NCBI GenBank assembly: GCA_963675365.2
Contig: CAXXVA010000003.1
Span: 1,116,001-1,180,000 of the forward strand
Length of the DNA: 64,000 nucleotides
Direction: 5' to 3'
Source: CAXXOK01 sp963675365
GTDB taxonomy: Bacteria > Bacillota > Clostridia > Christensenellales > Aristaeellaceae
Shown here: piece after piece, positions 7,698 through 18,145 of the stretch
How the letters are laid out: the number at the start of each line of letters is the position of its first letter
How positions within the stretch are numbered: the first letter of the stretch is position 1
Made by a program: the position numbers and the translations under genes
Notes under the pieces: model-generated
Databases searched by the model: none
What the model saw: only the letters and a program-made list of their open reading frames with translations
What the model was told of the DNA's origin: nothing

Positions 7698-8498
7698 CTA
7701 CTGTCCCGTGATCATCAGGAACAGATTGAGTACGCCGCCCTGCACAGCCTGGGTGACGGCGATCAGTACCGAGCCGATTGCGCCGGTAAACAAGAGCAGC
7801 AGGAAAATGATCTGCGCCGCGCGCATAAACTGCGGCGTCACGTTCAGCCTGCCCTTGAACGCCAGGTCGTTTAAAATGTGAAAGCCGTCCAGCGGCGGAA
7901 TCGGGATCAGATTGAAAATACCGATAGTCAGATTAAAGGTCAGGAACATCATCAGAAAGCGCTGCACATGCATCAGCCAGGGCGTCTGCATATACTGTAC
8001 GTAATTACCGCCCGCCCCGCTGAACAGGATGTTGTACCCAAGGCCGTAAATTTCCAGAAAGGCTTTGGAACCGCCGTTGGCCGCGATAACCTCCGGCTTC
8101 CATAAAAGCGGATTGATCAAGACGGTCAGGAACGTGGCGACGATGAACAGCGTCAGGTTGGTCACCACCCCGGCGACGGATACCAGGAAATCCGCCCGTA
8201 CGCGGTTACCGGTAAAGTTTCGCGGGTTGATGGGCACAGGTTTAGCCCAGCCGAACCCGACCAAAATCAGCGCGATCGTGCCGATGGGGTCCAGGTGCTT
8301 GCGGGGGTCGAGCGTCAGGCGGCCGAGCATTTTCGCTGTCGGATCGCCATGACGGTAAGCTACATAGCCGTGCGCGATTTCGTGCAGCATCAGCGTCAGC
8401 AGTACCGCGACCGCGAAATACAGAATATAAATAAAGAATCCTACCGGATCCGACGTCAGCCAGTTTCCCCAGGCCTGCAGTCTGCTAATGATCCCCAT
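7698..8498 (-). CDS. Site-2-protease (M50) family membrane metallopeptidase
   Basis: Intramembrane zinc protease of the small YwhC/SpoIVFB-like type. The 266-residue product has several membrane helices. HEIAH at residues 39-43 gives two zinc ligands and the catalytic Glu, and NLIPIPPLDGFHIL supplies the conserved Asp of the NPDG-like motif. There is no PDZ domain, which separates it from RseP. The substrate is unknown. ATG at 8498. It is the first gene of the M50-scpA-scpB operon, an arrangement common in Bacillota, and has an extended -10 promoter divergent from trmO. Confidence 0.9.
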   Translation of the reverse strand: MGIISRLQAWGNWLTSDPVGFFIYILYFAVAVLLTLMLHEIAHGYVAYRHGDPTAKMLGRLTLDPRKHLDPIGTIALILVGFGWAKPVPINPRNFTGNRVRADFLVSVAGVVTNLTLFIVATFLTVLINPLLWKPEVIAANGGSKAFLEIYGLGYNILFSGAGGNYVQYMQTPWLMHVQRFLMMFLTFNLTIGIFNLIPIPPLDGFHILNDLAFKGRLNVTPQFMRAAQIIFLLLLFTGAIGSVLIAVTQAVQGGVLNLFLMITGQ

Positions 8499-8530
8499 GC
8501 ACGTCCCGCCTTCCGAAGCTCGTTTGCCCT

Positions 8531-8539
8531 ATTATATCA
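8531..8539 (-). promoter_or_regulatory. Extended -10 promoter of the M50-scpA-scpB operon
   Basis: Minus strand TGATATAAT (TGn plus perfect TATAAT) about 30 nt upstream of the ATG at 8498. No good -35 box is visible, as is common for extended -10 promoters. Confidence 0.55.
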
Positions 8540-8558
8540 TAAATCCGCCTATTTTATG

Positions 8559-8588
8559 TTGCGCGAGTGTAAACTCTCGCGCTATACT
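8559..8588 (+). promoter_or_regulatory. Promoter of trmO
   Basis: TTGCGC at 8559-8564 and TATACT at 8583-8588 with an 18-nt spacer, about 28 nt upstream of the trmO ATG. The spacer is filled by an inverted repeat (8561-8582). Confidence 0.6.
8561..8582. repeat. Inverted repeat inside the trmO promoter spacer
   Basis: GCGCGAG and CTCGCGC are perfect 7-bp arms around TGTAAACT, filling the gap between -35 and -10. The position suits an operator for a repressor, or it may be fortuitous. The divergent M50 promoter is 22 bp away. Confidence 0.5.
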
Positions 8589-8615
8589 GCGGCTATACGG
8601 AAAGGCGGGATCGGT

Positions 8616-9302
8616 ATGGATGACATCAGGCTGAAAGCGGTTGCGCGGATACGAAACGATTTCCCGACGAAGTTCGGCCTGCCGCGCCAGAGCGGTATAA
8701 TACAAACGCTTGAATCGACCGTCGAATTTGAGCTGGAATTCCGCAATCCCGATACGCTGCGCGGGCTGGAGGGTTTTACACACCTTTGGTTGATCTGGGG
8801 ATTTTCGGAAAACGTCCGCGCGGACTGGTCGCCGACCGTACGCCCGCCCAGGCTCGGAGGCAACCAAAGAATGGGCGTGTTCGCCACACGCTCCCCCTTC
8901 CGCCCCAATCCGATCGGTTTATCCTGCGTGGAACTGAAATCCATCAACCTTGACAATCCATCCTCCCCCACTTTGACTGTCAAAGGTGGGGATCTGATGG
9001 ACGGCACGCCGATCTACGATATTAAACCATACATACCCTACGCCGACAGCGTTCCGCATGCGAAAGGCGGATTTGCGCATGGCGCCCCGGTCGCAGCCCT
9101 GACCGTTGATTTTCCCGCGCGGTGGCTAAGCATGGTTCCCATAGAAAAACAGGCGACGCTTTCGGCCGTGCTGGCGGGCGACCCCCGTCCCGCCTATCAG
9201 GACGACCCGGAGCGGATCTACGGCTTTTCTTACGGAGGACTCGACGTGCGGTTTCGGGTGGACGGGAAGCGGCTGATCGTCGTGGATGTCGTAAAACTTT
9301 GA
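8616..9302 (+). CDS. trmO: tRNA (N6-threonylcarbamoyladenosine(37)-N6)-methyltransferase TrmO
   Basis: SAM-dependent enzyme that methylates t6A37 in certain tRNAs (TsaA/YaeB/VirR family). Visible hallmarks are FPTKFGLPRQSGI, GFTHLWLIWGF, RPPRLGGNQRMGVFATRSPF with RPNPIGLS, and DLMDGTPIYDIKPYIPYAD. The start is ATG 8616 with AAGGCGGGATCGGT in front; the open frame extends farther upstream but without initiation signals. The product is 228 residues, normal for the family. It stands alone, divergent from the M50 operon, and ends at a hairpin terminator. Confidence 0.95.
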   Translation: MDDIRLKAVARIRNDFPTKFGLPRQSGIIQTLESTVEFELEFRNPDTLRGLEGFTHLWLIWGFSENVRADWSPTVRPPRLGGNQRMGVFATRSPFRPNPIGLSCVELKSINLDNPSSPTLTVKGGDLMDGTPIYDIKPYIPYADSVPHAKGGFAHGAPVAALTVDFPARWLSMVPIEKQATLSAVLAGDPRPAYQDDPERIYGFSYGGLDVRFRVDGKRLIVVDVVKL

Positions 9303-9305
9303 ATC

Positions 9306-9342
9306 AAAAAGACGGCGCCGTAAAACAAGGTGCCGTCTTTTT
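9306..9342. terminator. Intrinsic terminator after trmO, probably bidirectional
   Basis: GACGGCGCC (9311-9319) and GGTGCCGTC (9329-9337) form a stem followed by TTTTTG on plus and preceded by AAAAA, so it can also stop the minus-strand ABC exporter operon ending at 9353. Confidence 0.87.
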
Positions 9343-9352
9343 GTTCAGTCGA

Positions 9353-11023
9353 TCAGAGATTGACTTCTTTTTGGATATAGGTCTGCGCGGATTTTCCGTT
9401 CAGCCGTTTCAGCAGCAGCAGATCGGCCGTGATCGCCACCAGGCATAACAGCGAATAGCTCAGCACCGCCGAAACACCCAGCGTGCCCAGTCCGTAAAAT
9501 GCAAATCCGCAGGCGACGACCAGCCCCATGCTCCCGAACATGGAAATCGCCGCCATCCCGTTTTGCTTGATGGCTTCGGTTTCGGTTTTCCAGCCGAATT
9601 TCGGGTGCCCGATATCCACGATCAGGCCGATGATCGCCGTAGCGGTCATGAACAAAAGCGACACAAACCAACCGACAGCCGTATACGGAATCAGAGCCGG
9701 GAACAGGATGGACAGCAGGATCGCCGAAGGCAGTGAGTTAAACACGCCTACGGTCAGCCCCATCAGCAGTTTGGACAGCAGAAGTTGCTGCGGCGGTACG
9801 GGAAGCATACGGAAAAACTCGTGCCGCACTCCCTCGCGCGATACAGCGGTCCCGATCGCCATATTCATCGACCCCGAGAAGGCGAATAGTGCCGTGAACG
9901 CGGCCATCACAAGCGGGGCCGGCAGCGTGCTGATCATCGGGATCAGCTCGCTCAGTCCGCTGACGTTGCTTTGCTTGCCCAGAAAAACCACCGAAAACAA
10001 CACGGGAAACATAATGCCCGCCGCAAGGCAGTTGAGCGCATAGGACGGCGAAGAGAAGATCTCCCGCACCTCGCGCCGGTACAGCGCGCGCATCGGCGTA
10101 CGCGCTTCCTGTTTTCCGGCGCGCTTGTTCACAGTGTTTAAACGCACGCGTGTTTCACTCTGCCGGATGGCAAGCTGCTGATAGCGCCCGCCAAGTAGCA
10201 GGGCCACAAGCCCGGCCGCACCCAGGTTGATCGCCGCAAACAGGATCCACGACCAAAGTGCGGATAAACCTCCGGCCGTCAGTGCGGAGCTGAACCAGCC
10301 CGCGGGCGGATAGATGCGGGTGAAGGAATGCAGCACCGTTTGCTGGCTTTGCACCAGATCAAGCACCGCGCCGTTCAAGGAGTTGGAGCTTATGCTTGTG
10401 GTCCATTGCATCTGAAACCAGATCAGCGCCACCATGAACAGGACGCTGATCACGATCGTCAGCCTTTCCCGGTGCTTCCACAGCGCCGAGATGCGGATGA
10501 TCACAAACGACAGCAGCGTGATCAGCGCGATGGGTATCAGCGGCGTAAACAGCGACAGCGCCGCGCCCGACAGATAGTACAGGATTCCCGCCCCGGTATG
10601 GATGCCGTACAGGATCACCGCAGGCAGACAGATGACCAGCGCGATCAGCGCTTCTCCCAGCCAGATGCGGATCATTTTCGCCCAGAGAATCTGCCGCGAC
10701 GGGATGGGCAGCGCGGAGACGAAAAGAACGTCCTTGGAGAAAAACAGCTCGGTGAGCACATAGAAAAAGCTCGTAATCAGCATGACCAGCGCGCTGAGCG
10801 CGATGATCACGGCAAGCACCGTTTCCGGCTCGCCCAGCTGTACAAACGCGTTGAAAAGCAAGGTTTCAAACAATATCAGGTAAACGGACAGCACCACGAC
10901 GGCCATCAGTATCCCCAGCGCCGTCGCAACGGATTTACGCTTGGAGCGGTCGAGGCTGAAGTAAGTAACGGGATTCCAGGATTTGAGGCGCAGTTTCAGC
11001 AGCAATTTCGCATAGGGAAACAC
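9353..11023 (-). CDS. ABC exporter permease
   Basis: A 556-residue integral membrane protein with about a dozen hydrophobic helices in two halves separated by a cytoplasmic stretch rich in Arg and Lys (around residues 295-325). It resembles putative ABC exporter permeases of Bacillota that pair with a single Ccm/Nat-type ATPase. It starts at GTG 11023 behind CAAAGGAGGCGTGATCA and follows the ATPase gene by 3 nt, so together they form a complete two-gene exporter. The substrate is unknown; such pairs export lipids, peptides or drugs, which is inference. Confidence 0.82.
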   Translation of the reverse strand: MFPYAKLLLKLRLKSWNPVTYFSLDRSKRKSVATALGILMAVVVLSVYLILFETLLFNAFVQLGEPETVLAVIIALSALVMLITSFFYVLTELFFSKDVLFVSALPIPSRQILWAKMIRIWLGEALIALVICLPAVILYGIHTGAGILYYLSGAALSLFTPLIPIALITLLSFVIIRISALWKHRERLTIVISVLFMVALIWFQMQWTTSISSNSLNGAVLDLVQSQQTVLHSFTRIYPPAGWFSSALTAGGLSALWSWILFAAINLGAAGLVALLLGGRYQQLAIRQSETRVRLNTVNKRAGKQEARTPMRALYRREVREIFSSPSYALNCLAAGIMFPVLFSVVFLGKQSNVSGLSELIPMISTLPAPLVMAAFTALFAFSGSMNMAIGTAVSREGVRHEFFRMLPVPPQQLLLSKLLMGLTVGVFNSLPSAILLSILFPALIPYTAVGWFVSLLFMTATAIIGLIVDIGHPKFGWKTETEAIKQNGMAAISMFGSMGLVVACGFAFYGLGTLGVSAVLSYSLLCLVAITADLLLLKRLNGKSAQTYIQKEVNL

Positions 11024-11026
11024 TGA

Positions 11027-11755
11027 TCACGCCTCCTTTGAGGTCAGGTCCAGGAACAGGTCCTCCAGGGTTTTGGAGTGGTCGCCCTTCATCAGCGCTT
11101 CGGTGGATCCCTGCGCGATCAGCTTGCCGCCGCGGATGATGCCGATCTCGTCGCACAGGCGCTCGGCAACGTCCAGTACGTGGGTGGAGAAAAACACCGT
11201 TTTCCCTTCGTCGCACAGGGTTTGCATTTCCTGCTTAAGCACGTGCATGCTGGCCGGATCAAGCCCGGTCATGGGTTCGTCCAGTATCCAGATGCGCGGC
11301 TGATGGATCAGCGAGCCGATGACCTGCAGCTTTTGCTTCATGCCGTGGGAAAAGCTGCGGATCTGCTGGTTGATCTCGTTTTCCAGCGCAAACAGCGGAA
11401 GCATACGGTCGGTATGTGCCTTGCGCTCCGCCTGCCCCACGCCGTACACGTCCGCCAGGAAATTCAGATATTCCATACCGGTCAGCCGATCGAACATTTC
11501 AAAGGCGTCGGGCACGAAACCAAACAGGCGCTTGGCTTGCAGCGGTTCCTTTTCCAGATCGACGTCGTCCAGCCAAACGCTGCCCGAATCGGCGTTCAGA
11601 ATACCCGTCATGATCTTGATGGTCGTGGTTTTTCCGGCGCCGTTGGGGCCCAGAAACCCGAAAACCCTGCCGCTTTCCACGGTCATGCTCAAGCCGTCTA
11701 CGGCCTTCACCTTGCCGCCGCCATAGGACTTTGAGATATTTTCCAAACGAATCAT
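11027..11755 (-). CDS. ABC transporter ATP-binding protein
   Basis: Nucleotide-binding subunit of the exporter encoded next to it. Walker A is GPNGAGKTT, the signature is SFSHGMKQKLQ, Walker B is WILDEPMTGLDP, and the switch histidine lies in FFSTHVLD. The LFGFVPDAFEMFDRLTGMEYLNFLADVYG segment is typical of the DrrA/NatA-like exporter group. The start at ATG 11755 follows TATGGAGGTGTGCGC; a longer frame to 11809 has no such site. The product is 242 residues. Confidence 0.93.
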   Translation of the reverse strand: MIRLENISKSYGGGKVKAVDGLSMTVESGRVFGFLGPNGAGKTTTIKIMTGILNADSGSVWLDDVDLEKEPLQAKRLFGFVPDAFEMFDRLTGMEYLNFLADVYGVGQAERKAHTDRMLPLFALENEINQQIRSFSHGMKQKLQVIGSLIHQPRIWILDEPMTGLDPASMHVLKQEMQTLCDEGKTVFFSTHVLDVAERLCDEIGIIRGGKLIAQGSTEALMKGDHSKTLEDLFLDLTSKEA

Positions 11756-11807
11756 GCGCACACCTCCATAGAATGCAATTCTTGTAACAGGATACCACAT
11801 TCCAAAC

Positions 11808-11843
11808 AAAAAGGAAGCGGAACCGCTCCACTTCCTCTGATTT
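11808..11843 (-). terminator. Intrinsic terminator of the V-ATPase operon
   Basis: Minus strand AGGAAGTGGA and TCCGCTTCCT pair around GCGGT, with one mismatch, and TTTTTG follows. It lies 17 nt after the ntpD stop. Confidence 0.87.
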
Positions 11844-11859
11844 TTGCCTGAAAGCCGCG

Positions 11860-12498
11860 TTACTGCGCCCGTTCCTGTATCATATCCTTAACCTTCATCA
11901 GGCGGGTCAGGTTGCCGCGCTCGTTTTCGTCAAGCTTCATGGTGATAAAACGGATCGTCTCCTGGAACTGCGGGATCATGACGTATTCCAGCGCGTTGAC
12001 CCTGCGGCGGGTTTTTTCGATCTCGTCGGCCAAAAGCTCGCAGGTCTTTTCCACTTCCGCAAGCCGGATGAGCTTTGGCAGAAGCCCGGCGAGGCTTTCA
12101 ATCGCGCCGTCGAGCTGCGCGGTGGTTTCGGCAAGGCCGTAGCTTAGGGTGGTTTTGGTATCTTCTTCCTTGGTGGTGAGGGTCGGCACGCGGACGCTTA
12201 AGATGCTCTTGATGCCCATATCCACGGCAATACTGCGCGCGGGGCTTAACAGCGCTTCTTCCATAAACGCGGGTTCCACCACGGCGCGCGCCATGGCAAA
12301 GCCGGACAGGGCAAAGCCAAGCTCCGTCTCCACCTCCTTGCGCAGCCTGTGGTTTTCACGGACGAGCGCAATAAACTGGCGCACCATCTCGTCCCGCTTG
12401 TCCTTGAGCAGCTTGTGCCCGCGCCTTGCGGTAACCAGACGGCGCTTGATGCGTGTCAACTCCATGCGCGTGGGATTCACGCGCAGCGCGGCTGCCAT
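11860..12498 (-). CDS. ntpD: V-type ATPase subunit D (central stalk)
   Basis: Rotor shaft subunit of the V1 sector. The 212-residue helical protein starts RVNPTRMELTRIKRRLVTARRGHKLLKDKRDEM and ends with a long helix before KVKDMIQERAQ, the expected two-helix coiled coil of V/A-type subunit D. Its ATG overlaps the ntpB stop (TGATG), so translation is coupled. It is the last gene before the terminator. Confidence 0.96.
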   Translation of the reverse strand: MAAALRVNPTRMELTRIKRRLVTARRGHKLLKDKRDEMVRQFIALVRENHRLRKEVETELGFALSGFAMARAVVEPAFMEEALLSPARSIAVDMGIKSILSVRVPTLTTKEEDTKTTLSYGLAETTAQLDGAIESLAGLLPKLIRLAEVEKTCELLADEIEKTRRRVNALEYVMIPQFQETIRFITMKLDENERGNLTRLMKVKDMIQERAQ

Positions 12499-13913
12499 CA
12501 GCTATGCTCCTCCTCGACCTCGTCCTGGGTATCGTCAAAGCTTGAATCGTGCAGGTACTTGTCCAGCATATCGTCGCGGATACGCTTGAGCTCGTTGCGC
12601 GGCAGCATTGCCAGCAGGCCCCAGCCCATGTTGAGCGTTTCTTCGATGGAACGGTTGGTGTTGTAACCCTGCGAGACGTACTTTTTCTCAAACTCGTCGG
12701 CAAATGCCGCGTATTTCTTGTCTACGTCCGTCAGCGCCGCGTCGCCCAGGATGACCGCGAGTTCCTTGGCGTCCTTGCCGCGGGAATAGGCGGCGAAGAG
12801 CTGGTTCATGGTCGCGGCGTGGTCCTCACGGGTCTTGCCGTCGCCGATGCCCTTATCTTTCAAACGGCTTAGGGATGGCAGCACGTCGATGGGCGGCGAA
12901 ATACCCTTGCGGTGCAGCTCGCGGCTTAAGATGATCTGCCCTTCGGTGATGTAGCCGGTGAGGTCCGGAATCGGGTGGGTTTTATCGTCCTCGGGCATGG
13001 TGAGGATCGGGATCTGCGTGATCGAGCCTTTTTTGCCGATAACGCGGCCCGCCCTTTCGTACATGCTGGCGAGGTCGGTGTAGAGGTAGCCGGGATAGCC
13101 GCGGCGGCCGGGCACTTCCTTGCGCGCGGCGGAAACCTCGCGCAGGGCTTCGGCGTAGTTGGTGATATCGGTCAGGATGACCAGCACGTGCATGTCTTTT
13201 TCATAGGCCAGGTATTCCGCGGCTGTCAGCGCCATACGCGGGGTGGCGATGCGCTCAATTGCGGGGTCGTTGGCCAGGTTCATGAACAGCACCGCGCGTT
13301 CGATGGCGCCTGTGCGGCGGAAGTCGCTGATGAAGTATTCCGCTTCCTCAAAGGTAATGCCGATCGCGCCGAATACCACGGCGAACTTCTCATGCGCGCC
13401 AAGCACTTTCGCCTGGCGGGCGATCTGTGTGGCTAGTTGGGCGTGCGGCAGGCCGCTGCCGGAGAATACGGGCAGTTTTTGGCCGCGCACCAGCGTGTTC
13501 AGGCCGTCGATGGCGCTGACGCCGGTTTGGATGAATTCGTTGGGATAATCGCGTGCGGCGGGATTGAGCGGTTCGCCGTTGATATCGTTGCGCTTGTCGG
13601 GGATCAGCTGGGGTCCGCCGTCGCGGGGGTTGCCCATGCCGTCGAACACGCGGCCCAGCATATCCATGCTGACGCCCAGCTCGATGGAATGACCCAGGAA
13701 ACGCGCGGACGCGGTTTCGATCTGCAAGCCGTTGGAGCTTTCAAACAGCTGTACCAACGCTCTGTCGCCGTTGATCTCCAGCACCTTGCCGCGCCGGAGT
13801 TCGCCGTTTTTCTGCTTGATCTCCACCAGTTCGTTATAGGTTACGCCTTCGACCTGATCCACGAGCATCAGGGGGCCGACGACCTCTTTAATGGTGCGGT
13901 ATTCTTTGAGCAT
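12498..13913 (-). CDS. ntpB: V-type ATPase subunit B (non-catalytic)
   Basis: Regulatory nucleotide-binding-type subunit of the V1 hexamer. It has 471 residues with YRTIKEVVGPLMLV at the start, GRVFDGMGNPRDGGP and FSGSGLPHAQLATQIARQA, where a true Walker A lysine is absent as expected for B subunits. AIGITFEEAEYFISDFRRTGAIERAVLFMN, PGRRGYPGYLYTDLASMYERAGR and SLSRLKDKGIGDGKTREDHA are also typical. ATG at 13913, 3 nt after ntpA. Confidence 0.97.
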   Translation of the reverse strand: MLKEYRTIKEVVGPLMLVDQVEGVTYNELVEIKQKNGELRRGKVLEINGDRALVQLFESSNGLQIETASARFLGHSIELGVSMDMLGRVFDGMGNPRDGGPQLIPDKRNDINGEPLNPAARDYPNEFIQTGVSAIDGLNTLVRGQKLPVFSGSGLPHAQLATQIARQAKVLGAHEKFAVVFGAIGITFEEAEYFISDFRRTGAIERAVLFMNLANDPAIERIATPRMALTAAEYLAYEKDMHVLVILTDITNYAEALREVSAARKEVPGRRGYPGYLYTDLASMYERAGRVIGKKGSITQIPILTMPEDDKTHPIPDLTGYITEGQIILSRELHRKGISPPIDVLPSLSRLKDKGIGDGKTREDHAATMNQLFAAYSRGKDAKELAVILGDAALTDVDKKYAAFADEFEKKYVSQGYNTNRSIEETLNMGWGLLAMLPRNELKRIRDDMLDKYLHDSSFDDTQDEVEEEHS

Positions 13914-13916
13914 CGT

Positions 13917-15683
<1,767 letters not shown>

Positions 15684-15685
15684 GT

Positions 15686-16027
15686 CTACACGTCCTCCGT
15701 AGTGTTATTTCCGAATAAAATATCCGCGCCGATGGCCTTTTCTACGCTGGCCTTGATGCGCGACATGGCGTATCCGCTGGACCCGGTGCTCCCCGGAATA
15801 GGGATGATGGCGACCTGCGGATCGGTTTGATAACGCCGAAGCGCCTCTTTGGCGTTTGCGGCGGTACTCTCGGTGATAAAAATTAGTTTCACGCCGCGTT
15901 TGGTGAGTGAAAACAGCGCTTTGGCCGTTTCCTCCGGCGTTTCAGTGGGGATAACGGTCATCCCAAGCGCTTTAAAGCAAAGCACGGCGTCGCGCTCGCC
16001 GACGGCTCCCATTCGTACGTCAGCCAT
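15686..16027 (-). CDS. ntpG: V-type ATPase subunit F (NtpG in Enterococcus naming)
   Basis: Central-stalk subunit that binds subunit D. The 113-residue product has GERDAVLCFKALGMTVIPTETPEE, LIFITESTAAN and IIPIPGSTGSSGYAMSRIKASVEKAIGADIL, the standard Rossmann-like F subunit pattern. Its ATG overlaps the ntpC stop by 8 nt. Confidence 0.94.
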   Translation of the reverse strand: MADVRMGAVGERDAVLCFKALGMTVIPTETPEETAKALFSLTKRGVKLIFITESTAANAKEALRRYQTDPQVAIIPIPGSTGSSGYAMSRIKASVEKAIGADILFGNNTTEDV

Positions 16028-16997
16028 TCAACTCACGCAACCTTTCCTGCACGGCTTCGGCGGGGAAGCTGTTTTTCTTCCCCGTCAGGATCAGCCGGAC
16101 GTTGGCGGCCTCGCGCTGACGCTGCAAAAGATAGGCAAGCAGCACTTCGATGGCCGCCGCCTCGTAGCGGTAGGGCTTGAACAACGCAAATAACGCGTCG
16201 TCGGCGACTTTCTCAAAATACGGCATCTTTTTTTCATCCAGCACGGCGGCCTGCGCAGCCTGCTTGACCGCCATGCCGTAAGGGCCGACTAGGCGTACCA
16301 GACGGTCGTTGTCGGAAAACCCGTTGACGAAATCACGGACGCCGGCCTTGCCGCCCGTGACGGCGAGCGATTCAAAATACGCCGCGTCTTCCCCAATTGC
16401 GCGTACGCGCAGGAGCATCGTCAGATTCAGCAGATCGGCCTTCGCCTGAAAATATCGAAATGCCAGAGTATTTTCTTTACCCTCAAGGTTCAAGAAGATC
16501 TGCCTGTACATGGCCTGATCGAGCAGTACGTCCACCAGCAGCGGGTCAAATTCCACCGCGATACGCTTTTCGAGCTTTTTGAGCCCTTCCGCCAGTTCCC
16601 TGGGCAGCAGCGCATAGCTGCGGTCGGCCACGCAGTGCTTAAGCGTTTCCACGTCCAGAATACCGTTATGGGACAGGAACTCCGGCTCGTGCGCCAAATG
16701 GCGGGATTTGATAAGCACTTTTAAATTATGCACGTCGTAACGCAGGAAAAAGCAGTCCGTCATTTTCGGATCCGTTGTGACGGCCTTGATCAGATCGCAG
16801 GCTTTGCGGACGTGGGTATCGGCCGCGGCCAGAAAATCGGTCTGATCCGGTCCCGCAAATCCGATATCCGCAAGCACGCGCTGCGCTTCGGAAAGCTGCG
16901 GCGCGGCAAACAGGCGCTCGATCTGCGCCGAATGCAGCTCGGACCGTTTCAGTACGCCGACCCGCCCGCACGCGTAGGCTATGCTCATCTGCGGCAT
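16020..16997 (-). CDS. ntpC: V-type ATPase subunit C
   Basis: Subunit d/C-like collar protein that connects the V1 central stalk to the membrane K-ring. It has 325 residues, mostly helical, with YACGRVGVLKRSELHSAQIERLF near the start, FFLRYDVHNLKVLIKSRH, and QIFLNLEGKENTLAFRYFQAKADLLNL, all diagnostic of the V/A-ATPase subunit C family. ATG at 16997; the gene sits between ntpE and ntpG as in the Enterococcus ntp operon. Confidence 0.94.
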   Translation of the reverse strand: MPQMSIAYACGRVGVLKRSELHSAQIERLFAAPQLSEAQRVLADIGFAGPDQTDFLAAADTHVRKACDLIKAVTTDPKMTDCFFLRYDVHNLKVLIKSRHLAHEPEFLSHNGILDVETLKHCVADRSYALLPRELAEGLKKLEKRIAVEFDPLLVDVLLDQAMYRQIFLNLEGKENTLAFRYFQAKADLLNLTMLLRVRAIGEDAAYFESLAVTGGKAGVRDFVNGFSDNDRLVRLVGPYGMAVKQAAQAAVLDEKKMPYFEKVADDALFALFKPYRYEAAAIEVLLAYLLQRQREAANVRLILTGKKNSFPAEAVQERLRELNG

Positions 16998-17018
16998 TGC
17001 AAGTTCTCTCCTCCGAGA

Positions 17019-17615
17019 TTATTCATCAAACAGTACCTGCGCGGCGGCTTGTTCCAGTTCGGCCCGCGCCTCGTCCAGCAGGGAATCAAAGGTAATGCGC
17101 ACTTGCGCGCCCTTGTGCGAAAGCACCACGCCGGAACTGCCTGCTTCGCCTGCTTTTTGCAGGGTAAGCTTTGCTGGCTTGCCCGCTTTTTGCAGCGCGC
17201 TGTTGGCGTCTTTTAAAAACGCTTCGTCAAACCAGTCCGCGTCGTCGGCCCCGGCGATCAGCGTTTCTTCCCCGGCGGCAAACTCCGCGATCTTGCGCAG
17301 GAAAAAGGCCCGGCGTTCGGCAGGCTTGGTTTTTTCAAGCTTTTCCTTCGCCAGGGCAAACGCTTCGTCGATCACGCCGCGCTTCATCGAAAGCATTGCC
17401 TTGCGGTCGTCCAATTCCGCCATGCGGTGCATGCGCTCTTCCATCTGCACGCTTTCCTGTTCGGCCTGCGCGAGCATGGTTTTATTCAGCATTTCGCGGT
17501 TCTGCTGCGCTTCCAGCGTGATGAGTTTCGCCTTTTCCTTGGCGTCGTCCAGCACCTTCTGCGCGGCCAGTTCGGCGTCCTGTTCGATTTTTGTTAAAAT
17601 CGCCTGTGCGTCCAT
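17019..17615 (-). CDS. ntpE: V-type ATPase subunit E (peripheral stalk)
   Basis: Peripheral-stalk stator subunit. The 198 residues begin with a long Ala/Glu/Lys-rich helix (ILTKIEQDAELAAQKVLDDAKEKAKLITLEAQQNREMLN) and end with a mixed domain. Family match is by this architecture, size and position. Recognition is weaker than for A and B because E subunits diverge fast, but operon context is decisive. Confidence 0.88.
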   Translation of the reverse strand: MDAQAILTKIEQDAELAAQKVLDDAKEKAKLITLEAQQNREMLNKTMLAQAEQESVQMEERMHRMAELDDRKAMLSMKRGVIDEAFALAKEKLEKTKPAERRAFFLRKIAEFAAGEETLIAGADDADWFDEAFLKDANSALQKAGKPAKLTLQKAGEAGSSGVVLSHKGAQVRITFDSLLDEARAELEQAAAQVLFDE

Positions 17616-17625
17616 TGCACGCTCC

Positions 17626-18099
17626 TTACAGTTGGATGGCGTTGACCACCAGGAAGCTGACCAGCAGCGCGAGCACCGCGTAGGTTTCGACCATAACGGT
17701 CATGGTGATGCCCTTACCGCTCATTTCCGGGCGCTGCCCGGTCATGATCATCGCGGCGGCCGCCACTTTACCCTGCTTTGCGCCGGAGAAGTAGCCCACA
17801 AACCCGATCGGCAGACAGCCCATCAGGATGCCCAGACCCTGGTACAGGCCCACCGCGGCCATGGTGCCGCCCAGCACGTTGGTGTTGATCAGCACGATGA
17901 CGGCGATCAGAAAGCCGTAGATACCCTGTGTGGCGGGCAGCAGCTGGAGCACGAGGAGTTTGGAGTTGACTTCGGGATTCTCCGTGGATACGCCCGCAGA
18001 CGTCTCGCCGGCGATACCTACGCCTTTGCTGGAGCCCATGCCTGCGCCGATGACGGCGATTGCCGCGCCGAGAAGAGCCAGAATTTGACCGATTGACAT
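17626..18099 (-). CDS. ntpK: V-type Na+-ATPase proteolipid subunit K
   Basis: Membrane rotor-ring subunit. The 157 residues form four helices, two hairpins fused. LLPATQGIYGF (L54, T57, Q58), SGAKQGKVAAAA (Q109) and VMVETYAVL (E138) correspond to the Na+-liganding residues Leu61, Thr64, Gln65, Gln110 and Glu139 of Enterococcus hirae NtpK. Only one ion-binding Glu is present per four-helix unit, as in that protein. This argues for Na+ rather than H+ transport. ATG at 18099. Confidence 0.96.
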   Translation of the reverse strand: MSIGQILALLGAAIAVIGAGMGSSKGVGIAGETSAGVSTENPEVNSKLLVLQLLPATQGIYGFLIAVIVLINTNVLGGTMAAVGLYQGLGILMGCLPIGFVGYFSGAKQGKVAAAAMIMTGQRPEMSGKGITMTVMVETYAVLALLVSFLVVNAIQL

Positions 18100-18145
18100 A
18101 TTGGTTTCCTCCTACCGTATGTTGAAAATCATGTTTATCTTCACG

